Of a stretch of 64,000 nt of DNA, positions 44,679-54,538 are shown piece after piece. The notes beneath the pieces were generated by a model. That model was not told the DNA's origin. It ran no database searches and saw nothing but the letters and a program-made list of their open reading frames with translations. This stretch comes from Ruegeria sp. HKCCD7303 (GTDB lineage Bacteria > Pseudomonadota > Alphaproteobacteria > Rhodobacterales > Rhodobacteraceae): assembly GCF_013111185.1 (NCBI RefSeq), contig NZ_WVRE01000002.1, forward strand, positions 682,001 to 746,000, given 5' to 3'. The number at the start of each line of letters is the position of its first letter. The first letter of the stretch is position 1. The translations under genes and the position numbers were made by a program.

Positions 44679-45407
44679 ATGCGCTTTGTCCTCTTGTGCC
44701 TGAGCCTCACGTTCTCTGCCACCCCCTCCTTGTCTCAGGAGGCGATTGGCCTTGCGGCCCCGGCCGAGGTGAAAGACTCGGGTCTGTTGCAACATATTCT
44801 TCCTCGCTTCTCTCTCAAGACCGGGATTCGCGTTATTGCGGATGACACAGGTGTTATGGTCCTGAATCCCGCTCCGCCCGGCGATCCGGTCTTTGCCCGC
44901 GATGATGTGATCTACCATCTGACCATCGAAGACAATAAGCGGCAGGCCCGCTTTCGCGATTGGCTGCGTTCGGATATTGGAAAGCGCACCGTTGAAAGTT
45001 TTGCGCCAGCACAAGGCGCGCCCTTTACCGCCAGCTTCGATCTGACGGTCACTGAGTCGGAGGAAACCGTTGACGGTAATTCCGTGCTTGGCGAAGAACT
45101 GTCGATGACCCATTGCGGACGATGCCATGTGATCGGACCCAAAAACCGAATGAACGGGCTGGGCTCGACCCCATCGTTTGCCGTCCTGCGCGCGATGCCG
45201 GACTGGTCCGAACGGTTCGAGGCTTTCTTTGCTCTCAACCCCCATCCTGCGTTTACACAGATCGACGGACTGACGCCGCCATTTGACCCCGAGCGCCCTT
45301 CTCCGATCCATCCTGTTGAGATGACTCTGGACGATCTCGATGCAATCCTCGCGTTTGTCTCGCGGATGAAAGCCGCAGATTTGGGGGCTCCGCTGCAGCT
45401 TCAATGA
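44679..45407 (+). CDS. TupA-lobe/cytochrome c fusion protein
   Basis: 242 aa. A signal peptide ends near Gln20. Residues 23-63 resemble the N-terminus of the TupA protein encoded at 56878-57696 (shared S-G-L-L-x-H-I-L-P and G-I-x-V), and residues 68-116 resemble the TupA C-terminus (shared R-F-x-D-W-L and the E/A-S-F pattern). The roughly 150 middle residues of TupA are missing, and the N-terminal ligand loop S-T-T-S-T is replaced. Residues 125-230 carry a c-type haem site, C-G-R-C-H (146-150). It therefore seems to be one lobe of an oxyanion-binding protein fused to a cytochrome, in the periplasm. It overlaps the convergent ferredoxin gene by seven bases. Confidence 0.75.
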   Translation: MRFVLLCLSLTFSATPSLSQEAIGLAAPAEVKDSGLLQHILPRFSLKTGIRVIADDTGVMVLNPAPPGDPVFARDDVIYHLTIEDNKRQARFRDWLRSDIGKRTVESFAPAQGAPFTASFDLTVTESEETVDGNSVLGEELSMTHCGRCHVIGPKNRMNGLGSTPSFAVLRAMPDWSERFEAFFALNPHPAFTQIDGLTPPFDPERPSPIHPVEMTLDDLDAILAFVSRMKAADLGAPLQLQ

Positions 45408-47353
45408 TCTTTTCTATCTGAATAATAATCGTCAGTCGTAACGACCCGTGGTTTAGGCTTTGACTGGAAGGGATTGTCCTGCTGCTGAAACTGCACCTTA
45501 ACCCGGCAATTGTCGCACATCTGGATCATCCGCGCCTGATCCGAACTGGCAAACATCGGGTGTGTGCCCGAAAGCTTTTCCATGATCCGCTCCACAGTGG
45601 ATTTCACCCCAAACAACGCACCGCATTCAACACAAGCGAAAGGTTCTTCTTCGTTGAGTACCTGCTGGGACAGGGCCGCATCGCTCAGATCAAGCTGTGG
45701 AACCAAAGTGATTGCCTCTTCGGGGCAGATCGTCTTGCACATTCCGCATTGCAGGCAGGCATCCTGCTGAAAGTTCAGCTGCGGCTTGTCCGGATTGTCG
45801 ATCAAAGCCCCTGATGGACACAGCGACACACAGCTGAGGCACAGGGTGCAACTGTCCGTGTTCACCGCAACCGCACCATAGGGCGCGTTATCGGGCAGTG
45901 GCAATGGAGTGTCTGCCTGCGGATTTAGCGCCTGCGCGGCCAAGCGTGTGATCTGTCGACGGTTCCCCAATGGAAGAACCGGTTCGGCCAAAGGTTGCGG
46001 CACGTCTTGACCATAGAGCAGATCAGACATGGCGTCCGGATCAGCCTCATCAATCAGTCCAATCCCATCAGCGCCTGCGATCGCGCGCGCCAGAGCAATC
46101 TCGTGGTCCAGCGAATCCCGTTCGGTTGTGGGTGCAAGCAATACATCCACACGGACAAAACCATGCGCCAAAGCGGCAAGCATCTCGGCGTGGCCAAAAC
46201 CGGATATAACATTTAGTTCCAGCGGGATAACATCCGAAGGCAAACCACGACCAAAGCGCGCAGCCAACCGGATCATCTCTGCCCCATGCGCATCATGAAT
46301 CAAAAGCCGGGGCGCGGCCCCTCCTGCTCGTCGATAGGTGCGCGCCAGGACGTGCATCCGGGACAACAGCGCCGAAACGGTCGGATCCTCGTAAGTGATC
46401 GCCGTCGACGGACACAGTGCGGCACACGCACCGCATCCGGCACATACCATCGGGTCGATGCTCACATGCTCACCCGCTGGTGTTATCGCCCCGGTCGGGC
46501 AGATATCCAGACAGTTTGTACAACCCACCTGTTCCGCCCGTGAATGCGCACACAAGGATTCTTCCAATCTCACGTACAAAGGCTTTTCAAAGGTACCAAC
46601 AAGCTGAATGGCCTCAAAAGCCAGGCGTTCAACGGCCACCACGTCTTTTGGATCAGCCCTCAGATACCCTTCGCGCTTGTTGGGGGCCTGGACGAACGGC
46701 GCGCCGCCTGTCAGGTCCAGAATAATGTCGCAGGCAGATTGTGCTCCGTTCCTGGGCTCGGTCCAGGCAAAGGCACCACGCCCGCCCGGCACGACCTGTT
46801 GCACGGCGTCCAGACGCAGTGAAAACCCGCCCAGCGCCCCTGACACGGACTTCACCCGTCCGCGTACCACATCGAAAGCGCGCGAGGTCGGCTCTGCCTG
46901 ATCCGTAGCCAGAACAGTCACGGCCAAAGTTCCCACCAACTTCTCAGCCAGATCAAAACCCACCGCGCCGGGGCCAACGATGAAACAAGTTCCTTCGCTG
47001 ATAACATCGACGCTGGGTGTGACGGGCTGCGGCAACAGCGCCTCAGCCGCCAGTGCAGCCATCTTTGGCGTTGCATCCGTACCCTGTTCAGACCAACCCG
47101 CACGGTCGCGTAGGTCGAAGAAGCCAGGCACGTCGATATCCAAATCTTCGGCAAGGGACTGGAACACGTCCTGCTCTTGCAGGCAGGCGATCACGGTATC
47201 TCCGTCTTGCATCAGTTCGGCAGCAGATTGCAGTTGGGTCGTGCAAAGCGCTGTATGCACCTTAGAACAACTAACACCACAGGCGCTTTCGATCCTGTCG
47301 GGATCCAATTCCTGAGTTCCTGCGCAATCGCATAGCAGTAGTTTGGTGCCCAT
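45401..47353 (-). CDS. Multi-cluster 4Fe-4S protein of formate dehydrogenase island
   Basis: 650 aa from the ATG at 47353 (M-G-T-K-L-L), which follows GGGAGGG; an upstream in-frame start at 47422 is less likely. The N-terminus has cysteines in C-D-C-A-G-T and C-G-V-S-C. A dicluster ferredoxin segment lies near 270-325 (C-T-N-C-L-D-I-C-P, C-A-G-C-G-A-C-A-A-L-C-P), and a second near 500-560 (C-T-L-C-L-S-C-V-S-L-C-P, C-L-Q-C-G-M-C-K-T-I-C-P). Further C-V-E-C and C-D-N-C pairs follow. No signal peptide, so cytoplasmic. It is divergent from DUF3305/DUF3306 and is a regular companion of this enzyme type, perhaps in electron supply or maturation. Confidence 0.85.
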   Translation of the reverse strand: MGTKLLLCDCAGTQELDPDRIESACGVSCSKVHTALCTTQLQSAAELMQDGDTVIACLQEQDVFQSLAEDLDIDVPGFFDLRDRAGWSEQGTDATPKMAALAAEALLPQPVTPSVDVISEGTCFIVGPGAVGFDLAEKLVGTLAVTVLATDQAEPTSRAFDVVRGRVKSVSGALGGFSLRLDAVQQVVPGGRGAFAWTEPRNGAQSACDIILDLTGGAPFVQAPNKREGYLRADPKDVVAVERLAFEAIQLVGTFEKPLYVRLEESLCAHSRAEQVGCTNCLDICPTGAITPAGEHVSIDPMVCAGCGACAALCPSTAITYEDPTVSALLSRMHVLARTYRRAGGAAPRLLIHDAHGAEMIRLAARFGRGLPSDVIPLELNVISGFGHAEMLAALAHGFVRVDVLLAPTTERDSLDHEIALARAIAGADGIGLIDEADPDAMSDLLYGQDVPQPLAEPVLPLGNRRQITRLAAQALNPQADTPLPLPDNAPYGAVAVNTDSCTLCLSCVSLCPSGALIDNPDKPQLNFQQDACLQCGMCKTICPEEAITLVPQLDLSDAALSQQVLNEEEPFACVECGALFGVKSTVERIMEKLSGTHPMFASSDQARMIQMCDNCRVKVQFQQQDNPFQSKPKPRVVTTDDYYSDRKDH

Positions 47354-47616
47354 TTTCCCTCCCGCGGGATGCTCTCCCCATCCCATGAACCTTAGGCTGT
47401 ACGCACATCCCGGCAACTTCAACCCCCTGCCGTGCGCAGTTATTTACCCCTCATTCGCGCAGAAAATCGAAGGAAACAAACGCGTTTTCGGCTCCGTTCA
47501 CGCAGTTGCGACCAAAACATACGACCAAAGTCTAAGGACACAGGCTTGGCACAAAGACACAATGTGTACCATAGTGTTCATGCAAAGGCAGGGGAGAGCC
47601 TTTCGGGGAGGAGCCA
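47354..47616. promoter_or_regulatory. Divergent promoter region of the formate dehydrogenase operon
   Basis: 263 bases between the minus-strand ferredoxin gene and the plus-strand DUF3305 gene. A candidate sigma-70 promoter is TTGGCA (47546-47551), 18 bases, CATAGT (47570-47575), about 40 bases before the GTG start. A strong GGGGAGGAG ribosome site lies at 47605-47613. I see no CRP/FNR or palindromic metal-regulator site of good quality. Confidence 0.4.
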
Positions 47617-48171
47617 GTGGCCAAGGCCGCAAGCCAGATCGAAATGCCAGTTGGCGTCATCGTGCGCAAGAAACCCGGGATCACACGTTGGGCCCGATGG
47701 AGTTGGCGTGCCATAGCCGTTTTGCCGGGTGCTGGTCCTGCCGATTGGCAGGAATTGCGTCGTGAAGGCGATGCGGTTGAATACCATGCAGCCACCCTGC
47801 CCCTGACCCTTTGGGCGGATGAGACCGAAGCCTACATGGTCAACCTGTCAGACGGACAACCCTCGCTTTATCTGGTGTTGCGGGATGAATTGAAGGGGGA
47901 CGTCCCTTTGAACGCGGTGCTTATCACGGCCTCGCCTTTTGAGGGGCAGGACTATGCCGACACAGGTGAAGAGATCGTCGAAAAGATCCCCATGACCGAA
48001 GGGCTGATTGCCTGGGTGCGGGATTTCGCGCTCAAACATCATAAAGACGAAGTTTTCATCAAGCGCCGCCGCGACAAGAAACGCACGGATTTGGTCGAGG
48101 ACGGCAAGGGCGACCCACGGATCAGACAGGCCTCGGATGTCTACCGCGCACCTCGGAGGCTTGTGCAATGA
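47617..48171 (+). CDS. DUF3305 domain-containing protein
   Basis: 184 aa, GTG start at 47617 chosen because a strong GGGGAGGAG site lies four bases upstream. DUF3305 patterns include P-V-G-V-I-V-R-K (about 12-19), W-A-R-W-S-W-R (about 26), L-W-A-D-E-T-E-A-Y near 66 and L-Y-L-V-L-R near 84. The C-terminus is basic (F-I-K-R-R-R-D-K-K-R). Cytoplasmic. The family occurs in formate dehydrogenase operons and is thought to aid maturation; the step is unknown. Its stop overlaps the DUF3306 start. Confidence 0.87.
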   Translation: MAKAASQIEMPVGVIVRKKPGITRWARWSWRAIAVLPGAGPADWQELRREGDAVEYHAATLPLTLWADETEAYMVNLSDGQPSLYLVLRDELKGDVPLNAVLITASPFEGQDYADTGEEIVEKIPMTEGLIAWVRDFALKHHKDEVFIKRRRDKKRTDLVEDGKGDPRIRQASDVYRAPRRLVQ

Positions 48172-48752
48172 CCCAGGCGCGCGATTTCTGGTCCCGTCGC
48201 AAGGCCGCCGTACAGGCAGAAGCCGAGGCTGAGGTCATAGCGGCAGAAGAACACGTCATAGCCGCACAACACGCCGAACTGGAAGAAAAGACTGACGCCG
48301 ACATTCTGGCCGAGTTAAACCTGCCTGACCCGGATAAATTACAGGCGGGCGACGATGTCACGGGGTTCATGGCCAAGGCGGTGCCTGATCGGTTGCGTCG
48401 CCGGGCCTTGCGCCGGTTGTGGCGACTGAATCCGGTTCTGGCCAACGTGGACGGTCTGGTTGATTACGGCGAAGACTATACCGACGCAGCTTGTGTGATC
48501 GAAAACCTTCAGACCGCCTACCAGGTGGGCAAAGGGATGCTGGCCCATGTCGAGGCCTTGGCCGCAAGTGAAGACGACACCGAAGAGGAAACCCCCTCGG
48601 AGGATGAACCAATGTCCGAACCCTCGGTCGCCATGGAAGAAACAGAAGCCGCCCCCACAACACCTGAAGTGGATTTGGCCGAAGCCTACACGCAGGAAGA
48701 GGTCGAACTGCCCCCGTCCCCGCGCCGCATGAGATTTGAATTCGAAGGATAA
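48168..48752 (+). CDS. DUF3306 domain-containing protein
   Basis: 194 aa. It begins M-T-Q-A-R-D-F-W-S-R-R-K-A-A-V, the usual DUF3306 start, with a conserved middle F-M-A-K-A-V-P-D-R-L-R-R-R-A-L-R-R-L-W and L-V-D-Y-G-E-D-Y. The last third (about 130-190) is strongly acidic and low in complexity. Cytoplasmic; a regular partner of DUF3305 in formate dehydrogenase loci with unknown function. Four-base overlap with DUF3305 suggests coupled translation. Confidence 0.87.
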   Translation: MTQARDFWSRRKAAVQAEAEAEVIAAEEHVIAAQHAELEEKTDADILAELNLPDPDKLQAGDDVTGFMAKAVPDRLRRRALRRLWRLNPVLANVDGLVDYGEDYTDAACVIENLQTAYQVGKGMLAHVEALAASEDDTEEETPSEDEPMSEPSVAMEETEAAPTTPEVDLAEAYTQEEVELPPSPRRMRFEFEG

Positions 48753-48755
48753 CCC

Positions 48756-49367
48756 ATGACCGCAGATAACGCGCAGACTTTAGACATTTCAGCCGAAGAC
48801 CGGCTGCGCGCGGATTTTTACAATTTTCTGGGTTTGCTTTTGGCCGGCCCGCCTGATCAGTTGCTTCTGGACCAGATGTCGGGGCTGAGCGGAGACGACA
48901 CTGATCTGGGCCAAGCCATTCAGGCTATGGCGCGTGTTGCCAAGGTGACCAAGCCCGCCGCTGCCGAGCGTGAGTTCAACGCGCTATTCATTGGTTTGGG
49001 ACGTGGCGATTTGCTGCCTTACGCCAGTTTTTATCTGACCGGGTTCCTGAACGAAAAACCTCTGGCGCAATTGCGCAATGACATGGCTGTACGCGGGATC
49101 ACCCGTGCGCAAAACGTGTTTGAACCCGAAGACAATATCGCCTCGCTTATGGAAATGATGGCCGGGATGATCGTGGGTCGCTTCGGATCACCGGCCACAC
49201 TGGAAGATCAAAAAGCGTTCTGGAACAAACATATCGGCCCCTGGGCCGCGCATTTCTATTCGGATTTGGAAGCCGCCGAAGCGTCGGTTCTCTATGCCTC
49301 GGTCGGCACCGCCGGTCGAGTGTTCATGGAAATCGAACGCGAGGCCTTCCGAATGACGGCGGCATAA
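48756..49367 (+). CDS. TorD/DmsD-family molecular chaperone
   Basis: 203 aa, all-helical and soluble. The D-F-Y-N-F-L-G-L-L-L segment (about 20), E-R-E-F-N-A-L-F-I-G-L-G-R-G (about 71) and L-P-Y-A-S-F-Y-L-T-G-F-L (about 89) are typical of TorD-like chaperones. These hold the Tat-type catalytic subunit in the cytoplasm during cofactor insertion. The client here is most likely the FdhA protein encoded at 49748. Confidence 0.9.
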   Translation: MTADNAQTLDISAEDRLRADFYNFLGLLLAGPPDQLLLDQMSGLSGDDTDLGQAIQAMARVAKVTKPAAAEREFNALFIGLGRGDLLPYASFYLTGFLNEKPLAQLRNDMAVRGITRAQNVFEPEDNIASLMEMMAGMIVGRFGSPATLEDQKAFWNKHIGPWAAHFYSDLEAAEASVLYASVGTAGRVFMEIEREAFRMTAA

Positions 49368-49425
49368 CCCGCCACTCGCCAGCGTCTGAATTGGCGCTAA
49401 ATCGCAAATGGGAGAGGAGAAGCCC

Positions 49426-49614
49426 ATGAGCAAGACCAAGGAAGAAGGCGCAACGCGCCGCGACTTCCTCAAACTGGCCGGAACCGCAGCGCCTGCTGCC
49501 GTTGCCGCCGCCAGCCTGAGCGGTCAAGCCGAAGCAGCCGAGCTGCCGACGGATGAAACCCGCATGCAGGATACAGCGCATACCCGCGCCTATCTGGAAA
49601 GCGCGCGCTTCTAA
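49426..49614 (+). CDS. Formate dehydrogenase-region Tat signal peptide protein (TIGR02811-like)
   Basis: 62 aa, start at 49426 after GGAGAGGAG. A twin-arginine motif T-R-R-D-F-L-K-L-A-G lies at 16-25, followed by a hydrophobic A-rich segment and A-E-A-A near 43; the remaining 20 residues are polar. Such short Tat-type proteins are found just before the catalytic subunit in formate dehydrogenase operons. Role unknown. The 133 bases to fdhA contain a small CCGGC...GCCGG hairpin (about 49633-49648). Confidence 0.85.
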   Translation: MSKTKEEGATRRDFLKLAGTAAPAAVAAASLSGQAEAAELPTDETRMQDTAHTRAYLESARF

Positions 49615-49747
49615 GCCGCCTCGACTGCGCCCGGCGTACCAGCCGGACGATGTCACTTACCCGACTGACGGTTGCGATTGGCCCTGAAGTCGGTTTCGCA
49701 GTTACCAAGCCAGCCGTGATCCTCATGGCGAGCAAGGGAGGAAAACA

Positions 49748-52642
49748 ATGCTTAGGAAAAAGACCAACGGGGTTGCGAGACGCCCCCAGCGGACAAGTAT
49801 CCTGTCCCAGATCGGCGAGAAAACCGTCGATCGCCGCGCATTCCTGCGTGGCTCGGGCCTGACGATCGGCGGCCTTGCCGCGATCAGCGCCACGGGTGGA
49901 ACCGTGACGCCTGCCAGCGCCCAAACAGCGGCCAACACCGCCGTTGAGAATATCAAATCCGTATGCACCCACTGTTCGGTCGGCTGTACCGTTGTTGCCG
50001 AAGTGCAGAACGGCGTCTGGATCGGGCAGGAACCCGGCTGGGACAGCCCGTTCAACCTGGGTGCACACTGTGCCAAGGGGGCCTCCGTCCGCGAGCACGC
50101 CCATGGCGAACGTCGTCTGAAATATCCCATGAAAAAGGAAGGCGGAGAGTGGAAGCGCATCAGCTGGGAAGAGGCGATCAACGAGATCGGCGACGGCATG
50201 ATGAACATCCGTCAGGAATCCGGGCCGGACAGCGTGTATTGGCTGGGCTCAGCCAAGCACAATAACGAACAGGCCTATCTGTTCCGCAAGTTCGCCGCCT
50301 ACTGGGGCACGAACAATGTGGACCACCAGGCCCGTATCTGCCACTCCACCACTGTTGCGGGTGTTGCGAATACATGGGGCTACGGCGCCATGACCAATTC
50401 GTACAATGACATCCACAACTCACGGGCCATCTTCATCATCGGCGGCAACCCGGCCGAGGCGCACCCTGTCTCGCTGCTGCACGTTCTGCGCGCGAAAGAG
50501 CAGAACAACGCACCGCTGATCGTCTGCGACCCGCGCTTTACGCGCACCGCGGCGCATGCGGATGAATATGTCCGCTTCCGTCCCGGCACAGACGTTGCTC
50601 TGATCTGGGGCATTCTGTGGCACATCTTCGACAATGGTTGGGAGGACAAAGAGTTCATCCGCACCCGTGTCTGGGGAATGGACCAGATTCGCACCGAGGT
50701 TGCCAATTGGAACCCGGAAGAGACCGAGCGTGTAACCGGCGTGCCCGGCTCGCAGCTCAAGCGCGTTGCCCGTACCATGGTCAACAACCGTCCCGGCACC
50801 GTGATCTGGTGTATGGGTGGTACGCAGCATACCAACGGCAACAACAACACCCGCGCTTACTGCGTGCTCCAGCTTGCTTTGGGCAACATGGGCACTTCGG
50901 GGGGTGGCACCAACATCTTCCGTGGTCATGACAACGTGCAGGGCGCAACGGACCTTGGTGTTCTGTCCCACACCCTGCCTGGCTATTACGGCCTGTCCAA
51001 GGGTGCATGGGGTCATTGGGCTCGTGTCTGGGGTGAAGATCCCGAATGGCTGGCGGGCCAGTTCGCCACGATCAAGGACAAGGAAGGCAAGGATAAACCG
51101 CTTCAGAACGAGCGCGGCATCCCGGTCTCCCGCTGGATCGACGGTGTTCTGGAAGACCCGGCCAACATGGATCAGGACAACAATGTCCGCGCCATGGTTC
51201 TGTGGGGCCACGCGCCCAACTCGCAGACCCGCATGACGGAAATGAAGACGGCGATGGAGAAGCTGGACATGCTGGTCGTGATCGACCCGTATCCCACCGT
51301 CTCGGCCGTGCTGCATGACCGCACCGATGGCGTCTACCTGTTGCCCGCCTGTACGCAGTTCGAAACCCGTGGCTCGGTCACGGCATCGAACCGGTCGCTA
51401 CAATGGCGCGACAAGGTGGTTGAACCGCTGTTCGAAAGCCTGCCGGACGAGGTCATTATGGCCAAGTTCGCCAACAAGTTTGGCTGGGCGGATCGGTTGT
51501 TCCGCAATATCGAGATGGACGATCCGGAAACCCCCAATGTTGAAAGCATCACGCGTGAGTTCAACGCGGGTCTCTGGACCATCGGATATACCGGTCAATC
51601 GCCAGAACGTTTGAAAAGCCATATGGCCAACCAGCACACGTTCGACAGAACCACGCTGCAAGCCATTGGTGGGCCCAACGACGGCGAATATTACGGTCTG
51701 CCCTGGCCCTGCTGGGGAACACCGGAGATGGGTCATACGGGGACACCAAACCTCTATGACATGTCCAAACCGGTGGCCGAAGGTGGCCTGACCTTCCGTG
51801 CGCGCTTTGGCGTGGAGCGGGATGGCGACAACCTGTTGGCCGAAGGGGTCTATAGCGTTGGATCGGAAATTCAGGATGGATATCCCGAGTTCACGATGCA
51901 GATGCTGATGGACCTTGGTTGGGATGGCGATCTGACGGCCGAGGAACGCGCAGCCATCGACGCCGTTGCGGGACCAGAGACCAACTGGAAAACCGACCTG
52001 TCCGGCGGTATCCAGAGGGTCGCGATCGAGCATGGCTGTGCGCCCTTCGGGAACGCCAAAGCCCGCGCGGTTGTCTGGACCTTCCCGGATCCGATCCCAC
52101 TGCATCGCGAGCCGCTTTATACGAACCGGCGCGACCTGGTGGAGGACTATCCGACCTACGAGGACCGGCACGCATATCGCCTGCCCACCCTTTATGCTTC
52201 GATTCAGAAGAACGACTTTTCAAAGGATTACCCGATAATCCTAACGTCAGGTCGTCTGGTCGAATATGAAGGCGGCGGGGATGAAACACGGTCGAACCCG
52301 TGGCTGGCCGAGCTTCAGCAGGACATGTTCGTCGAGATCAATCCACGCGATGCCAACAACCTTGGTATTCGCGACGGATCACAGGTCTGGGTCGAAGGTC
52401 CTGAAGGCGGCAAGGTCAAGGTGATGGCGATGCTGACCAACAGGGTCGGTGCCGGCGTGGCCTTCATGCCGTTCCACTTTGGCGGCCATTTCCAGGGCGA
52501 GGACCTGAGGGAGAAATACCCGAAAGGTGCCGATCCCTATGTGCTGGGTGAAAGTACCAACACCGCCCAGACCTATGGCTATGATTCCGTGACCCAGATG
52601 CAAGAGACCAAAGCGACTCTTTGCAAAATCTGGTCAGCGTAA
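49748..52642 (+). CDS. fdhA: Formate dehydrogenase catalytic (alpha) subunit, Cys type
   Basis: 964 aa. Tat signal D-R-R-A-F-L-R (28-34) with cleavage near A-S-A-Q, so exported folded to the periplasm. An FeS-binding N-terminal segment C-T-H-C-S-V-G-C (near 75) with a fourth Cys about 30 residues on precedes the molybdopterin oxidoreductase domain. The metal ligand is Cys198 in I-C-H-S-T-T-V-A-G, where some relatives have selenocysteine; no TGA is used. The molydopterin-dinucleotide-binding domain fills the last 150 residues. It oxidises formate to CO2 using Mo or W bis-MGD; tungsten is favoured by the nearby TupBCA genes, but sequence cannot decide. Confidence 0.95.
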   Translation: MLRKKTNGVARRPQRTSILSQIGEKTVDRRAFLRGSGLTIGGLAAISATGGTVTPASAQTAANTAVENIKSVCTHCSVGCTVVAEVQNGVWIGQEPGWDSPFNLGAHCAKGASVREHAHGERRLKYPMKKEGGEWKRISWEEAINEIGDGMMNIRQESGPDSVYWLGSAKHNNEQAYLFRKFAAYWGTNNVDHQARICHSTTVAGVANTWGYGAMTNSYNDIHNSRAIFIIGGNPAEAHPVSLLHVLRAKEQNNAPLIVCDPRFTRTAAHADEYVRFRPGTDVALIWGILWHIFDNGWEDKEFIRTRVWGMDQIRTEVANWNPEETERVTGVPGSQLKRVARTMVNNRPGTVIWCMGGTQHTNGNNNTRAYCVLQLALGNMGTSGGGTNIFRGHDNVQGATDLGVLSHTLPGYYGLSKGAWGHWARVWGEDPEWLAGQFATIKDKEGKDKPLQNERGIPVSRWIDGVLEDPANMDQDNNVRAMVLWGHAPNSQTRMTEMKTAMEKLDMLVVIDPYPTVSAVLHDRTDGVYLLPACTQFETRGSVTASNRSLQWRDKVVEPLFESLPDEVIMAKFANKFGWADRLFRNIEMDDPETPNVESITREFNAGLWTIGYTGQSPERLKSHMANQHTFDRTTLQAIGGPNDGEYYGLPWPCWGTPEMGHTGTPNLYDMSKPVAEGGLTFRARFGVERDGDNLLAEGVYSVGSEIQDGYPEFTMQMLMDLGWDGDLTAEERAAIDAVAGPETNWKTDLSGGIQRVAIEHGCAPFGNAKARAVVWTFPDPIPLHREPLYTNRRDLVEDYPTYEDRHAYRLPTLYASIQKNDFSKDYPIILTSGRLVEYEGGGDETRSNPWLAELQQDMFVEINPRDANNLGIRDGSQVWVEGPEGGKVKVMAMLTNRVGAGVAFMPFHFGGHFQGEDLREKYPKGADPYVLGESTNTAQTYGYDSVTQMQETKATLCKIWSA

Positions 52643-52658
52643 GGGAGGAGAAGAGAAC

Positions 52659-53255
52659 ATGGCAGCAAGAGCAAAGTTTCTCTGCGACGCCGAACGCTGC
52701 ATCGAGTGCAATGCCTGCGTCACCGCGTGTAAGAACGAACACGAGGTGCCGTGGGGCGTGAACCGCCGCAGGGTGGTAACGATCAATGACGGTGACCCGG
52801 GCGAACGCTCGATTTCGGTGGCCTGTATGCATTGCTCGGATGCGCCCTGCATGGCGGTGTGCCCGGTCGACTGCTTCTATCAGAATGAAGAAGGGGTCGT
52901 ACTACACTCCAAGGACCTGTGCATTGGTTGTGGTTATTGCTTCTACGCGTGCCCGTTCGGCGCGCCGCAATACCCGCAGGCGGGCAACTTCGGATCGCGT
53001 GGAAAGATGGACAAATGTACCTTCTGCGCTGGTGGTCCCGAGGAAACGCACTCGACCGCAGAGTTCGCCAAATATGGTCGCAACCGGATCGCCGAGGGCA
53101 AACTGCCCATCTGCGCCGAAATGTGTTCCACCAAGGCCCTGCTCGCTGGTGACGGCGACGTTGTGTCGGCCATCTACCGCGAGCGTGTTGTCGCCCGTGG
53201 CTTCGGGTCCGGCGCATGGGGTTGGGGCACCGCCTACGACCAGAAAGACGGCTAG
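52659..53255 (+). CDS. fdhB: Formate dehydrogenase iron-sulfur (beta) subunit
   Basis: 198 aa with cysteine clusters for four 4Fe-4S centres: [11 protein letters not shown] (about 12), [14 protein letters not shown] (about 55), [12 protein letters not shown] (about 88), and C-T-F-C with the late C-A-E-M-C. No signal peptide, so it probably leaves the cell bound to the Tat-exported alpha subunit. It passes electrons from the active site to cytochrome b. It follows fdhA by 16 bases. Confidence 0.94.
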   Translation: MAARAKFLCDAERCIECNACVTACKNEHEVPWGVNRRRVVTINDGDPGERSISVACMHCSDAPCMAVCPVDCFYQNEEGVVLHSKDLCIGCGYCFYACPFGAPQYPQAGNFGSRGKMDKCTFCAGGPEETHSTAEFAKYGRNRIAEGKLPICAEMCSTKALLAGDGDVVSAIYRERVVARGFGSGAWGWGTAYDQKDG

Positions 53256-53276
53256 GACCGTCTTTGATGAACCAAA

Positions 53277-53304
53277 CAGGCGACCCGCATCCGTGGGTCG
53301 CCTG
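53277..53304 (+). promoter_or_regulatory. Intergenic hairpin between fdhB and fdhC
   Basis: A perfect 10-bp inverted repeat, CAGGCGACCC (53277-53286) and GGGTCGCCTG (53295-53304), with an eight-base loop. No T-run follows, so it is more likely an mRNA-stabilising or partial-attenuation element that sets fdhAB above fdhC than a full terminator. Confidence 0.6.
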
Positions 53305-53329
53305 ATCAGGGATTTTGACCGAGGTTCAG

Positions 53330-54538
53330 ATGTTCCGCTTACTCATCGCATTGCTGTTCACCATTGGGCTGGCACAGGCCACCGTTGCGCAAACAAACGA
53401 AGCTGGGGAACCAGCCACCACGAATGAGCGCGCCTCGACCGGTGGTGCGACCACGCTTGAGGATATTCAAGCGCGTCAACGCGGCGAAAAAGTAGATAAC
53501 ACCTATCGCTCGGAAAACACTGGCCAAGGCAATGTCGAAGGCCTTCTGGGCCAGTTTGGACCCAGCGGCGTATCGTCCGACAGTGATGTATACCGCGCGC
53601 TGCGCTTTGGCTCGGCGGACGTCACCGTGTCCTCGCGCGGACCTGCCGACAGTGTGCTGATCCAAGACGGCGGCATTTGGTGGTGGGAATTCCGCACAGG
53701 GCCGTTACGCGAATATGGCGGTTACATCATCGCTGGAATGCTGGCCATCATCGTTCTGTTTTTCCTGATCCGAGGCAAGATTCGCATCGACGGAGAAAAG
53801 ACCGGCCGTACCGTTCTGCGCTTCACCAGTTTTGAACGTTTCGGGCATTGGCTGTTTGCAGGATCATTCATCGTGCTTGCGATCACCGGCCTGCTGACAC
53901 TCTATGGCCGCGACTTCCTGATTCCGATCTTCGGCAAGGAAGGTTTCGCAACCATCGCGCAAGGCTGCAAATGGCTTCACAACAATCTGGCATGGGCCTT
54001 CATGCTGGGGCTGATCATCATCACGGTGAATTGGATTGCCCATAACATCCCCAACCGCACAGACCTGAAATGGCTGGCTGCCGGTGGGGGTTTATTCAGC
54101 AAAAACAGCCACCCACCCGCCAAGAAATTCAACGCAGGTCAAAAAATCATCTTCTGGGCCTGCATACTGCTGGGAGTCTCGATCAGCCTGTCCGGCCTGT
54201 CGCTGCTGTTTCCGTTTGAATTGCCGATGTTCGCCAAGACCTTCTCGGTTGCCAATGCCACCGGCATTCCACAGGCGCTTGGTCTGAACCTGCCCGTGCA
54301 AATGTCGCCTCAGGAAGAGATGCAATACGCCCAAGTCTGGCACGTGATGGTCGCTTATGTCTTCATCGCCATCATCATCGCGCATATCTACCTCGGCTCG
54401 GTCGGGATGGAGGGCGCGTTTGATGCAATGGGTACTGGTGAAGTCGAAGAGCAATGGGCGCGCGAACACCACTCGTTGTGGCTGGAAGAGGTGCAGGAAA
54501 AAGAGGCTGGCAAGGCAGCGGCCTCACCCGCCGAATAG
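53330..54538 (+). CDS. fdhC: Formate dehydrogenase cytochrome b (gamma) subunit
   Basis: 402 aa from the ATG at 53330 (M-F-R-L-L), which begins a clear signal peptide ending near V-A-Q-T. About 100 periplasmic residues are followed by five membrane helices. The last four form the dihaem cytochrome b core: F-G-H-W-L-F-A-G (about 177), C-K-W-L-H-N-N-L-A (about 218), and H-V-M-V-A-Y-V-F-I-A (about 340) supply likely haem histidines. It takes electrons from FdhB to quinone. The next gene begins directly after its stop. Confidence 0.92.
   Translation: MFRLLIALLFTIGLAQATVAQTNEAGEPATTNERASTGGATTLEDIQARQRGEKVDNTYRSENTGQGNVEGLLGQFGPSGVSSDSDVYRALRFGSADVTVSSRGPADSVLIQDGGIWWWEFRTGPLREYGGYIIAGMLAIIVLFFLIRGKIRIDGEKTGRTVLRFTSFERFGHWLFAGSFIVLAITGLLTLYGRDFLIPIFGKEGFATIAQGCKWLHNNLAWAFMLGLIIITVNWIAHNIPNRTDLKWLAAGGGLFSKNSHPPAKKFNAGQKIIFWACILLGVSISLSGLSLLFPFELPMFAKTFSVANATGIPQALGLNLPVQMSPQEEMQYAQVWHVMVAYVFIAIIIAHIYLGSVGMEGAFDAMGTGEVEEQWAREHHSLWLEEVQEKEAGKAAASPAE

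Noticed and set aside
47547..47563. TGGCAC at 47547 as a sigma-54 promoter
   Set aside because: No TTGC element follows at the required distance.
50339..50341. Possible selenocysteine codon at the formate dehydrogenase metal ligand
   Set aside because: The codon is TGC (Cys198), so no selenocysteine or SECIS element is needed.
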